6,356 nt of DNA from Opitutaceae bacterium (GTDB lineage Bacteria > Verrucomicrobiota > Verrucomicrobiae > Opitutales > Opitutaceae), in contig JAISAX010000012.1 in assembly GCA_031266495.1 (NCBI GenBank), forward strand, positions 1 through 6,356, read 5' to 3'. This document shows positions 1 through 5,648 of the stretch, one piece after another (within the stretch, counting starts at the first letter, position 1; each line of letters begins with the position of its first letter). Under the pieces are notes generated by a model, which saw only the letters and a list, made by a program, of their open reading frames with translations, did no database searches and was not told the DNA's origin. Position numbers and translations under genes: made by a program.

Positions 1-579
1 CTTCAATGGAGCAGGCATCTGTTCCAGCTTGGGCAGTTCGCGCAACGCATACAGCCATTCGTCCCGTCGTGTCGCCAGTTCGTCCACGTTCTTGGTGAAA
101 AGCGGCATCTGCACAAAAAGGAAACGCAGCTTCTTGTACGCCTCAAATCCCTCCTTGTTGCGCAGGGAGATCTCCTGGATGGCGTCCCGACGCAATTCAG
201 GCTCGTCGAGCAGGAAGTCCATTATCGCCAGAAAAAAGACCGGCTTGAGTCGAAAGTCGCTGTCCCCCTTCTCCAGTTGGGCGCGGATGGCGCTGGAGGC
301 ATAAAAAACGGAACGATCAAAAAAGTATTCTTCGCGCAAGCGCTGCATCTCGACGATGAACGTTGCACCGTGCTCATCCGTGCAACGGATGTCGAACAGG
401 ATGCCCCGCTGCAACGTGAACGCTCGCGTGACCTCGGTGTTCGCAAGGGTCAGGCTCGTGATGGGCGTTTCGATGGGCAGCAGCGCGTTCAGGAAATCCA
501 TCAAAATATCCTTGGTGGATTCCTGTCCGAACAGGCGTTTGAAGGCGATGTCCGTGTACGGATTGACGTAGGGTTTCAT
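1..579 (-). CDS. Rpn-family PD-(D/E)XK nuclease / putative transposase, partial (C-terminus beyond left edge)
   Basis: Reading leftward from the ATG at 579-577, the frame stays open for 193 codons to the window edge without a stop, so the 3' end is missing. The protein opens MKPYVNPYTDIAFKRLFGQE, the typical start of the PD-(D/E)XK nuclease family transposase group (PDDEXK_2 / Rpn-like; usually roughly 280-310 aa). The likely catalytic residues follow in order: D63 in LFDIRC, then E77 and Q79 in FIVEMQ, matching the D...ExQ version of the nuclease core. Known members (E. coli RpnA) are DNA endonucleases that promote recA-independent recombination; many relatives are mislabelled transposases and no terminal inverted repeats are visible here. 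The start is supported by family alignment, and a G-rich GCGGGGC lies just upstream as a weak ribosome binding site. It is separated from the next gene by 667 bp, so it is probably transcribed alone. Family assignment is firm; biological role is not. Confidence 0.9.
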   Translation of the reverse strand, partial: MKPYVNPYTDIAFKRLFGQESTKDILMDFLNALLPIETPITSLTLANTEVTRAFTLQRGILFDIRCTDEHGATFIVEMQRLREEYFFDRSVFYASSAIRAQLEKGDSDFRLKPVFFLAIMDFLLDEPELRRDAIQEISLRNKEGFEAYKKLRFLFVQMPLFTKNVDELATRRDEWLYALRELPKLEQMPAPLK

Positions 580-602
580 TATGCCCCGCAACCTGCCCCG
601 GC

Positions 603-668
603 TTGTCCCTTTTGACAAACCCGCATTTCACACGCGCCCTGCATTTCGCGTGCCCCCCTCACAGGGGG
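603..668. promoter_or_regulatory. Cluster of short repeats upstream of the nuclease gene (possible operator/promoter region)
   Basis: Three small structures sit 24-90 bp upstream of the minus-strand nuclease start. There is an inverted repeat TTGTC-N6-GACAA at 603-618. There is a direct repeat of GCATTTC at 623-629 and 641-647 (period 18), with similar flanking bases (ACGCGCCC versus GCGTGCCCC). There is a perfect 6-bp stem with a 3-base loop, CCCCCT-CAC-AGGGGG, at 654-668. They are in the right place to be regulatory, but no protein is known to bind them and short G/C-rich repeats also occur by chance. I cannot define -35 and -10 boxes with confidence. Confidence 0.3.
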
Positions 669-699
669 ATCGAATCGACAGCAAAGCGTCGCCCGGTTC

Positions 700-725
700 G
701 GGGGGGGGGAGGAGGAGGAGGGGGA
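700..725 (+). repeat. G10 homopolymer followed by GGA repeats
   Basis: A run of ten G residues (700-709) is followed by A and then repeated GGA units and GGGGA to about 725. The G-strand is the plus strand, i.e. the template-opposite strand for the flanking minus-strand genes. It lies 121 bp upstream of the nuclease gene start. Such purine tracts can form G-quadruplexes and are prone to length change by slippage; whether that matters here is unknown. Confidence 0.85.
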
Positions 726-934
726 TGGAAGGATTTTTGTTACAGGTTGTTTTCTTATGGTGCCTGACGCATGAAGACACTGAACATCGACATCTCCCGG
801 CACCCCGCGCTGGCCGGACGACTACGGGACATGCTCACACCGGGCGCTTCGCCAGCGTCCTTGATCGGCGCGCGGCTCCAGGTGCGCCAGTTGAAGGCTT
901 CGCGCGGCAGATGGCGGTGGGTGGCCGCTTCGGA

Positions 935-1063
935 TCGGTGGAGCAAAGCGAAACGCCCGCCGATTTTTTCCGGAAACAGCACGGCGTTCTTGTTGAATCC
1001 GTATTCGGAGAAAGGGACGAGTTCTCCCCGATGCTCCCGATGTATCAGATCAGCCGATACTGA
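935..1063 (-). pseudogene. Decayed fragment resembling GH130 glycoside phosphorylase
   Basis: In one minus-strand frame, about 43 residues read like a piece of a GH130 (beta-mannoside/mannooligosaccharide phosphorylase family) protein. They include a segment similar to the family's strand preceding the active-site loop (SADLIHREHRGELVPFSEYG) and then the recognisable stretch NKNAVLFPEKIGGRFALLHR. Family members typically have LFPEKINGKY(V/A)xLHRP at this point. On both sides the similarity stops: upstream the frame turns into proline-rich sequence templated by the 15-G run, and downstream no expected continuation such as a (E)IW-x-SxDLxHWG segment is found in any frame. GH130 enzymes are about 300-360 aa, so this is at most an internal scrap. 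The R where W is usual in the DLIHW-like motif also fits decay. The frame remains open for 160 codons (755-1237), so an expressed hypothetical protein cannot be ruled out. The family call rests on motif memory alone. Confidence 0.45.
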
Positions 1064-1188
1064 ATGGTCCGGACCCGGAAGCCCGGTAGAAAAGGTATGT
1101 TTTTCCGGCCTCCTCCCATACGATACGGTACGGTTGAAGACGGCGCCCCGTTCCCATTGGAGACGAGGCCTGGGTTCGGGCAAGGGAA

Positions 1189-1203
1189 GGGGGGGGGGGG
1201 GGG
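1189..1203 (+). repeat. G15 homopolymer
   Basis: Fifteen consecutive G residues on the plus strand, between the oxidoreductase stop and the decayed GH130-like fragment. It is the longest of three G homopolymers in the window and is preceded by a G/A-rich stretch (GGGCAAGGGAA). The exact length may be a sequencing or assembly estimate, because long homopolymers are error-prone. Confidence 0.9.
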
Positions 1204-1246
1204 ATACCCGGCGGAGTGTCCGTGTGTTTGTTTGCATGGAATGGGG

Positions 1247-2602
1247 TCAGTCGGGGATAATGACCGAGCCTCCCTCGGCAAGGGTGGCGCGGAGGCGGGC
1301 GGTGTCGATGGCTGCGGCCGCCCGGCCCGAGTTCAGGGCCAGCCAGGCGGCGACCCCGGCGGCCTCACCGGTCTGGTTCAGATTTACCATTACGCGGATC
1401 GCGCCAAAGGCCATCGAATCGGCATCGATCATCCGCCCGGCAACCAACAGGTTTTCGTGAGGCCCGCGCGGCACCAGACACCGGTAGGGTATTTGATAAA
1501 AAACGGGATTTTCCGTCGTCTCGGGACGCCAGCGTCCTTCCTGATGAGGGTAGCCGGGACGTTCGTAAACCTCGCGACCATCGAGAAACCGGAACGTGTT
1601 GCCCGGTTTGTCCTGATGGTGGATGTCCGTGCGGTAGGAACCGTTGGCAATGGCGTCCTCGAAACGCCGTCCGTGGAGCACCTCCTCGCCGGTGAGTTGA
1701 TGGAGGCAGCGCACGTGCCGCGATTCGCGCACGCCGATGTGCGAAGGGAGGGCCTGGAGGGAGAGATGGTTGCCGGGGGAGACTTCGTTAAAAATGTCCA
1801 TCAGGGCGCGAATCTGGCGGCGGCCCTCCATCTCGGAAGCCGTCAGGCCGTCCGCATCCGCCGGGTTCAGGCCGAGGACGCGGGTGGCGGCCATCATGAA
1901 AACATCGGAACCGGGGATAACGGCCCCCCAGCCGAAACCTTCCGGGATGTTGAATTTTCGGGCTTTTTCCCGGATGGCCTGGCGAAAATCCCCGCTCCGG
2001 GTCAGCCAACCGGTCAGCCGGGCGCAAGTGGTCGAGGGCTGACTGTGGCCGGCGTAATACGTTTCCAGGCACAGGCGGCTGGCAAGATCGCCATCGCCCG
2101 AGGCGTCGATGAAAAAGCGGGCGCGGATGGCGCCGCGTCCCGATTTGTTTTCCACGACGACGCCTGCGAGCCGTCCATCCGCGCCCAGCCACGGCGTAGT
2201 GAATTTCGTATGAAACCAGATTTTGATCCCGTGTTCGCGGGCGATTTCGTCGAGGTCGATTTTGAGTTCCTCGGAGTTGAAAATGAAGCCGAAGGCGTGA
2301 CTGCGTTCGACGACGCGGACGACGCGCCGTTTCTGCATTCGGGCCACCAGCTCCGGGGTCAGTCCGCCGATAATCGTGCGCTTGTATTCGGTATCGAGCA
2401 GGCTGTGCCAGGTGCTGACCAGCGAGGAGGTGGCCACCCCGCCAAAACAATTTTGTTGTTCAATGATGGCGACTTTCAGGCCCAGCCGGGCAGCACGAAT
2501 CGCGGCAAAAAGCCCCGTGCAGGAACCGCCGATGACACAGAGATCGCATTCGTGGATGACAGGCGTGCGCAGATGTTCGCTCAGGAATGTAGTGGTGGAC
2601 AT
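1247..2602 (-). CDS. FAD-dependent oxidoreductase (FAD_oxidored / PF12831-type), 451 aa
   Basis: The protein has an N-terminal dinucleotide-binding fold at about residues 18-50: hydrophobic strand, VIGGSCTG (residues 23-30; the GxGxxG loop with Ser for the second Gly, a variant seen in this family), helix, and a strand ending in E48, which would bind the FAD ribose. NCFGGVAT (51-58) follows, then IDASGDGDLA (165-174), a GVRESR motif (290-295) and the C-terminal FAD-binding segment LLVAGRMIDADSMAFGAIRV (385-404) with NQTGEAAGVAA. This is the layout of PF12831 proteins, whose substrates are mostly unknown; relatives are frequent beside glycoside hydrolase genes in Verrucomicrobiota and Planctomycetota. 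No signal peptide is seen, so it is probably cytoplasmic. The start MSTTTFLSEH is chosen because the frame upstream (to 2806) is low-complexity and overlaps the GH115 gene. No clear Shine-Dalgarno precedes it; instead a C-rich tract does. It lies 70 bp after the GH115-like gene on the same strand, so co-transcription is likely. Role inferred only: oxidation or reduction of a sugar or sugar acid. Confidence 0.92.
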   Translation of the reverse strand: MSTTTFLSEHLRTPVIHECDLCVIGGSCTGLFAAIRAARLGLKVAIIEQQNCFGGVATSSLVSTWHSLLDTEYKRTIIGGLTPELVARMQKRRVVRVVERSHAFGFIFNSEELKIDLDEIAREHGIKIWFHTKFTTPWLGADGRLAGVVVENKSGRGAIRARFFIDASGDGDLASRLCLETYYAGHSQPSTTCARLTGWLTRSGDFRQAIREKARKFNIPEGFGWGAVIPGSDVFMMAATRVLGLNPADADGLTASEMEGRRQIRALMDIFNEVSPGNHLSLQALPSHIGVRESRHVRCLHQLTGEEVLHGRRFEDAIANGSYRTDIHHQDKPGNTFRFLDGREVYERPGYPHQEGRWRPETTENPVFYQIPYRCLVPRGPHENLLVAGRMIDADSMAFGAIRVMVNLNQTGEAAGVAAWLALNSGRAAAAIDTARLRATLAEGGSVIIPD

Positions 2603-2620
2603 GGGAAAAAACGGGGAGGA

Positions 2621-2632
2621 GGGGGGGGGGGG
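2621..2632 (+). repeat. G12 homopolymer in the GH115-oxidoreductase spacer
   Basis: Twelve consecutive G residues (C on the coding strand of the flanking genes), 18 bp before the oxidoreductase ATG, inside the 70-bp spacer of the presumed operon. It occupies the position where a ribosome binding site would normally be found. A change in tract length would alter spacing in the mRNA leader, so phase-variable translation is possible but unproven. Confidence 0.88.
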
Positions 2633-2672
2633 CAAGCTGCCGTCATGGCCCGCAGCCCGCCTCGGGGAGCGT

Positions 2673-4865
2673 TCATTTTTCTGGATACAGGAGGGGGAAA
2701 TGGCCGGCGAAGGCAGTCTGGTATTCGCAGATTCTTTCGTATCGCATTTTTTCGCTGAAAGAGACGTCGCGCCGTCTGGCGCCGACGAGTTGGCAGGTCT
2801 TTTCATAGCGAGTTCTCTGCCTTTGCATGGGAATGATCCGCCCCTCCAGCATGGCCTCCACTTGCCGGAGAAATTCGCGTACCGCCTCTGCCCCTACAAA
2901 CTGGTCGCCGCGATACCACCCGCGCCACCTGCCGGTTTCTCCCGCGCGGAGCGTGGCAAACACCTCGTCCATATGCGTCAGTGCGGTCCGGATACGGGCC
3001 ATCGCCTCCGCCGTGCGTTTTTCCATCAGGGCCGTGACGGCAAGAATGTAGGCCTGCAAGACGTGGCTGAGGTGAAGGTGAAGACGGGTCTGCAAGCCGA
3101 TATGGGTGCGACAGAACTCGCGACGGGAGGCGGGGATTTCGGGCAACAGATTCTCCACGTCCCTGGCCAGCGGTTCAAAGTGCGCGATGTTCCCGCGGGC
3201 GACGGCCAGTCCCTCGGCCAAAGTTCCGCCGAGGAATTCGGGAAACGCGGGAAGCCCCTCCGGATGGAAATATTCGATGACGGCATCGGCCAACCGGTCC
3301 ATCTTGCCGAACAGGTCGTCCTTTTCCCCGAGCGCCGGTTCGAACTGGCGGGCGTGGTAGTGGAGAATCCAGGAACAGAGATAGTGTTCGCCCAGCGTGC
3401 GTTCCTCGTCGCGCATGAAGGGCGCCGCGAAATACCGGCGGCAAACCGTGCGCACCCTGTCCGCGATCCCGTCACCATACATCCGGCGCGACCAGTCCAG
3501 AAAAAAATCGTCCGCCGCGTCCGCCGGATTTTTGTCCAGCCACGGCGCGGCGTTCCAGGCAAATGTCATGACGCAGTCCGAGGAAAGCGGGACGGGCCGG
3601 ATGTCGCTGACATTGAGAAGCAAATACTCCGTGGCTCCGGCGCGGACGAAGCGGCCAAGCTCCTTGAAAATTCGCCCGGGGCCAACCATCTCGGTGAGCT
3701 GGTTGCTCCGGTTGTTCATCATGGCCGTGTGATAATAGACCCCTTCGCCCGGCCGGACACTGCCGCCGTCGCAAATCATGCCGTTGCCGAAGTCCGCCCA
3801 TACCGGCGTGACCCCTTCCGGCAGGCGCAGGTGGCCGTCGCGATAAAGCTGGTTACCCTCCATGAAAAGGTTGGCCACCATCGGCGCGCCCGGCTGGGCG
3901 GCCTGGACCATTTCCACCTGACGGGCCATGGCGCGGGAAATGATTTCGCCCCGTTGCTTGTCGGTAGCCCGGGAGGCATCGTCGTCATGCACCCAGAACG
4001 GCTGGTCGTGCCTGCCGCGGTAGCCGATCGTCCAGATGACCTCCTTGTCCCGGAACGCATCGACGCATGTTTTCCAGTGCGCCTCAAGAGTGTCCGGATG
4101 CTTCGAATGGGAATAAGGAATGTCATCGGGCCACCGATACGTGTTGAGTCCCAGGCCAAGGACGTGGTGCATGTGCAGGGCCAGTCCGCGGCGGCTCGCC
4201 AGTTCCTGGCAGCGCTCGTCGGGAAACGGAAAAGTGGCCGGAACCACCATGTTGCCTCTCAGCCGAAGGAGGGTTTCGTAAACCTTGTCGTAAAGATCCA
4301 GCGAGAAGACATTTTCCCGCAAGGGGTCGGGCGCGAAGCCGTTGAGCAAATCCTCGTCGTTCAGGAACCAGCCGCGCCATTTGAACGTCGGCGGGCCGAA
4401 GGAAAAATCCAGACTGGCGGGAACCTCCGCCCGTCCCGAAAAGACGGGCCGCTTGTCCACCCAGTAATGCCACGGATCGACGCCGAGGATTTTTTCCGAA
4501 AAACAGTAGATGGCATAAATGGCGCCCCGGATACCGGATCCCGTAGCGACAATTGCAGTACGTCCGCCGGCGTCCTTTTGGGTCCGGAGCAGGAAACACT
4601 CCGGCGCCGCGAAGGATTCGGGCACGAGTTCCTTCAGCCTTGCGTGGTGCGAGCCAAGGTAGATGACGGGTCCGCTGACCGATTCGGGCGGCGAATCGAG
4701 CAGCAGGGGCAGATGGCCCATTACATCATACCAGTCGTTCCGGACGTCATCGAGGGTGCGGCGCACAGGCTCCGGTTCGTCGGGCGAAAGAATCCACGGT
4801 GTGTCAGGATCAAGAAGAAGAGATGGCGATAACGATGGCGATGGCGATAGAGATGGCGATGGCAT
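2673..4865 (-). CDS. GH115-like glycosyl hydrolase (putative alpha-1,2-glucuronidase), 730 aa
   Basis: GH115 enzymes remove (4-O-methyl-)glucuronic acid side chains from xylan. The order of conserved blocks matches this family: an N-terminal GH67/GH115-type alpha/beta domain ending IRGAIYAIYCFSEKILGVDPW (112-132), the barrel entry FKWRGWFLNDED (161-172), a GYRGRHDQPFW block (281-291), NLFMEGNQLYRDG then VTPVWADFGNG (332-362; E336 is in the position of the conserved Glu of family YKEV-type motifs), GVYYH (375-379), LLLNVSDIRPVPL (415-427) and TFAWNAAPW (434-442). A long helical region follows (about 460-730). It is shorter than typical GH115 proteins (about 800-1000 aa) and lacks the usual C-terminal beta-sandwich. 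It also departs at two usual motifs: WADF in place of the common WADDN, and NNRSNQ in place of GGP after YYH. It has no signal peptide; the N-terminus is an SPSL-type low-complexity tail. The start is the first ATG after an in-frame TGA. Probably a cytoplasmic, divergent-clade enzyme, first gene of an operon with the FAD oxidoreductase; substrate may differ from xylan. Confidence 0.88.
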   Translation of the reverse strand: MPSPSLSPSPSLSPSLLLDPDTPWILSPDEPEPVRRTLDDVRNDWYDVMGHLPLLLDSPPESVSGPVIYLGSHHARLKELVPESFAAPECFLLRTQKDAGGRTAIVATGSGIRGAIYAIYCFSEKILGVDPWHYWVDKRPVFSGRAEVPASLDFSFGPPTFKWRGWFLNDEDLLNGFAPDPLRENVFSLDLYDKVYETLLRLRGNMVVPATFPFPDERCQELASRRGLALHMHHVLGLGLNTYRWPDDIPYSHSKHPDTLEAHWKTCVDAFRDKEVIWTIGYRGRHDQPFWVHDDDASRATDKQRGEIISRAMARQVEMVQAAQPGAPMVANLFMEGNQLYRDGHLRLPEGVTPVWADFGNGMICDGGSVRPGEGVYYHTAMMNNRSNQLTEMVGPGRIFKELGRFVRAGATEYLLLNVSDIRPVPLSSDCVMTFAWNAAPWLDKNPADAADDFFLDWSRRMYGDGIADRVRTVCRRYFAAPFMRDEERTLGEHYLCSWILHYHARQFEPALGEKDDLFGKMDRLADAVIEYFHPEGLPAFPEFLGGTLAEGLAVARGNIAHFEPLARDVENLLPEIPASRREFCRTHIGLQTRLHLHLSHVLQAYILAVTALMEKRTAEAMARIRTALTHMDEVFATLRAGETGRWRGWYRGDQFVGAEAVREFLRQVEAMLEGRIIPMQRQRTRYEKTCQLVGARRRDVSFSEKMRYERICEYQTAFAGHFPLLYPEK

Positions 4866-4866
4866 G
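4821..4866. repeat. Imperfect GATGGC hexanucleotide repeat at the start of the GH115-like gene
   Basis: The plus strand carries repeated GATGGC/GATAGA/GATAAC units through the first codons of the GH115-like gene. On the coding strand these are TCGCCA-type units giving alternating Ser-Pro and Ser-Leu residues (about residues 2-17). Six-base units keep the reading frame when they expand or shrink, so length changes would only lengthen or shorten the N-terminal tail. The tail lies before the first conserved domain. Confidence 0.8.
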
Positions 4867-4920
4867 GCGGACAGAGTTTGAAAACAAGGCGTTCACCGTT
4901 TGCGCGAATCTCTCGTCCCG

Positions 4921-5027
4921 ACAACGGGGCGTTTACGAAATCGTTTCGTGGAAAAAAAGAGGACGTCGCCATGCGTGGCATTGACAAAAACCCGAAGGTT
5001 CCGCCAACCCGACTCAGCCATCGCATC
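4921..5027 (+). repeat. Direct repeat, left copy: leader, ribosome binding site and first 19 codons
   Basis: This matches 6027-6137 in the same orientation. The shared order is ACAACGGG, the palindrome-like CGAAATCGTTTCG, a run of A, AGAGGA (4958-4963), a 7-base spacer and ATG at 4971, followed by 18 further codons that differ at only 6 of 57 bases from the right copy. The 36 bases from 4959 are identical in both. The left copy encodes MRGIDKNPKVPPTRLSHRI. It differs from the right copy by a few substitutions and a small length change in the A-run. Both are read on the plus strand. Confidence 0.88.
4935..4949. promoter_or_regulatory. Inverted repeat ACGAAA-TCG-TTTCGT (candidate operator), left copy
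   Basis: A 15-base interrupted palindrome with 6-bp arms and a 3-base centre sits 21 bases upstream of the remnant ATG and about 70 bp upstream of the GH115-like gene start. Its equivalent in the right copy is at 6042-6054, with 5-bp arms. The shape (GAAA..CG..TTTC) resembles LacI-family operators, which commonly control carbohydrate-use genes. No regulator is encoded in the window. It is not a terminator, since the homopolymer beside it would give T residues only on the side from which minus-strand transcripts enter. Confidence 0.35.
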
Positions 5028-5043
5028 GCACATCGCCGACCGG
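4971..5043 (+). pseudogene. Truncated 5' remnant of a paralogue of the right-hand gene
   Basis: The left repeat copy keeps a good Shine-Dalgarno (AGAGGA, 7 bases before ATG) and 19 codons equivalent to the start of the right-hand gene. Directly after, 15 bases at 5029-5043 are identical to 6213-6227, which in the right-hand gene encode the SHIADR region. Relative to that gene, about 74 bases are missing between the two matches, and the loss shifts the frame (HIADR would be read in another frame here). Beyond 5043 similarity ends and the vapC gene begins on the opposite strand. The simplest reading is a decayed duplicate of the gene's 5' end. It might still be transcribed and could produce a short leader transcript or antisense RNA into vapC, but that is speculation. 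Confidence 0.6.
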
Positions 5044-5057
5044 AGGCGGGAGGCGGA

Positions 5058-5468
5058 TCAGGCCTGCCAGTCCTCGACGTCGAGGCCGGGGATGGCGGAA
5101 AATTCGCGGGTGTTGTGCGTCACCAGCACGGCCCCGATCGCCAGCGCATGGGCCGCCAACAGCATGTCGCGTTCGCCGATCGGGTGCGCATTGGTCTGAC
5201 GATGCAGCATCCGGACTTTTATCCTGCCATAGAGGTTCGCACATTTTTGATCAAATGGCTTGGGTTCCAGCTTCGCCACCAGTGCTTTTTGCCGGGCTAT
5301 CCGCCTGGTCTCCATGGGGGCCTTTTGCCACCCGTATTCCATCTCCGCCAAGGCTATCGTGGAGAGGGCAAGATCCTCCATGTGCGCATCCACCTTGCGA
5401 ATGAGCGCGGCATCCTCGCCCTTCGCGTAGGTGGCATACACATTCGTATCCGGAAGGTAGCGGTTCAT
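5058..5468 (-). CDS. vapC: VapC-type PIN-domain toxin ribonuclease, 136 aa
   Basis: A complete PIN-domain protein of the usual VapC length. The acidic metal-binding residues are visible in order: D7 in YLPDTNVY, E42 in LAEMEYG, and D101 in GERDMLLAAHALA, with the C-terminal block LVTHNTREFSAIPGLDVEDW (115-134) characteristic of the VapC group related to Shigella MvpT. VapC toxins of this type cut RNA in a Mg2+-dependent way, and the MvpT-type ones cleave initiator tRNA; that exact target is inferred here, not shown. The ATG at 5468-5466 overlaps the TGA of the upstream antitoxin gene by four bases (ATGA), so the pair is translationally coupled. All catalytic residues appear intact, so the toxin should be active unless bound by its antitoxin. 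It is the last gene of a three-gene cassette flanked by direct repeats. Confidence 0.95.
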   Translation of the reverse strand: MNRYLPDTNVYATYAKGEDAALIRKVDAHMEDLALSTIALAEMEYGWQKAPMETRRIARQKALVAKLEPKPFDQKCANLYGRIKVRMLHRQTNAHPIGERDMLLAAHALAIGAVLVTHNTREFSAIPGLDVEDWQA

Positions 5469-5647
5469 TTTTCCCGGGTCGCTCGCAAGGCTTTTGACAA
5501 TTCGCGGGATTCGACCGGATCGACAATGTTTAGCCCGTCTCCGCTACGGTAGATTTTTAGCCGTTTCGACGGGAATTTTTTCAATTCGGGGGGGATTCGC
5601 AGGTAGTGCGTTTTCCCTCGTTTCACGATCGTCGTCAGTGTATCCAT
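5465..5647 (-). CDS. vapB: VapB-like AbrB-fold antitoxin, 60 aa
   Basis: A short protein immediately before vapC, sharing the four-base ATGA overlap with it. Residues 4-44 (LTTIVKRGKTHYLRIPPELK to GDGLNIVDP) have the pattern of the swapped-hairpin AbrB/SpoVT/VapB DNA-binding fold: a beta strand, a xxYLRIP turn, a helix and a terminal strand ending in I-x-D/P. The C-terminal tail (about 45-60, ESRELSKALRATREK) is helical and charged and would wrap the toxin. VapB antitoxins neutralise VapC and, as a complex with it, repress their own promoter. The start at 5647 is chosen because it begins one base after the stop of the gene upstream and matches its paralogue; a longer in-frame start exists but overlaps that gene. 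A weak AGGA lies 13 bases before the ATG. Confidence 0.9.
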   Translation of the reverse strand: MDTLTTIVKRGKTHYLRIPPELKKFPSKRLKIYRSGDGLNIVDPVESRELSKALRATREK

Positions 5648-5648
5648 G

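Larger units (their letters stand above)
580..1246. other. 667-bp stretch without an intact gene
   Basis: No frame on either strand here gives a convincing complete protein. The stretch holds short repeats next to the nuclease gene start (603-668), a 10-G run with a GGA-repeat tail (700-725), a decayed GH130-like fragment on the minus strand (935-1063) and a 15-G run (1189-1203) that lies 44 bp downstream of the oxidoreductase stop. The 10-bp palindrome GGTCCGGACC occurs at 1067-1076. It reads like an eroded gene graveyard between two minus-strand transcription units. No hairpin followed by a T-run that would make a clear rho-independent terminator was seen after the oxidoreductase gene. Confidence 0.6.
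4866..5057. other. Spacer between the GH115-like gene and vapC, holding a truncated copy of the right-hand gene's 5' end
   Basis: This 192-bp spacer lies upstream of the GH115-like gene and downstream of vapC, both on the minus strand. Most of it (4921-5043) is the left copy of a direct repeat described separately. The promoter of the GH115-like gene must lie here or further upstream, but no convincing -35/-10 pair or Shine-Dalgarno for it was found. No T-run hairpin terminator after vapC was found either. Confidence 0.55.

Noticed and set aside
771..1460. Plus-strand frame beginning MKTLNIDISRHPALAGRL
   Set aside because: The first residues look protein-like, but the frame soon becomes Arg/Ala/Ser-rich and then runs antisense to the oxidoreductase; no family recognised.
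1064..2758. A 564-codon open frame on the plus strand opposite the FAD oxidoreductase
   Set aside because: It is the antisense shadow of a gene with clear FAD-binding motifs; its translation is Gly/Arg-rich with no recognisable domain.
2603..2806. Extension of the FAD oxidoreductase start by 68 codons
   Set aside because: The extension is low-complexity, translates the C homopolymer as prolines and overlaps the end of the GH115-like gene; the family starts shortly before the VIGGSCTG motif.
2376..4832. An 818-codon open frame on the plus strand opposite the GH115-like gene
   Set aside because: Antisense shadow produced by high G+C codon use; it has no domain, whereas the minus strand shows the GH115 block order.
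4821..4866. The GATGGC-type repeats as a CRISPR array or iterons
   Set aside because: Units are only six bases with no unique spacers and lie inside the coding start of a gene.
4935..4958. Palindrome followed by an A-run as a rho-independent terminator
   Set aside because: The T-run would precede, not follow, the hairpin in minus-strand transcripts, and plus-strand transcripts would have A residues after it.
4878..5552. A 224-codon plus-strand frame through the left repeat and across vapC
   Set aside because: Only its first 19 codons after 4971 match anything; the rest is antisense to vapC and vapB.
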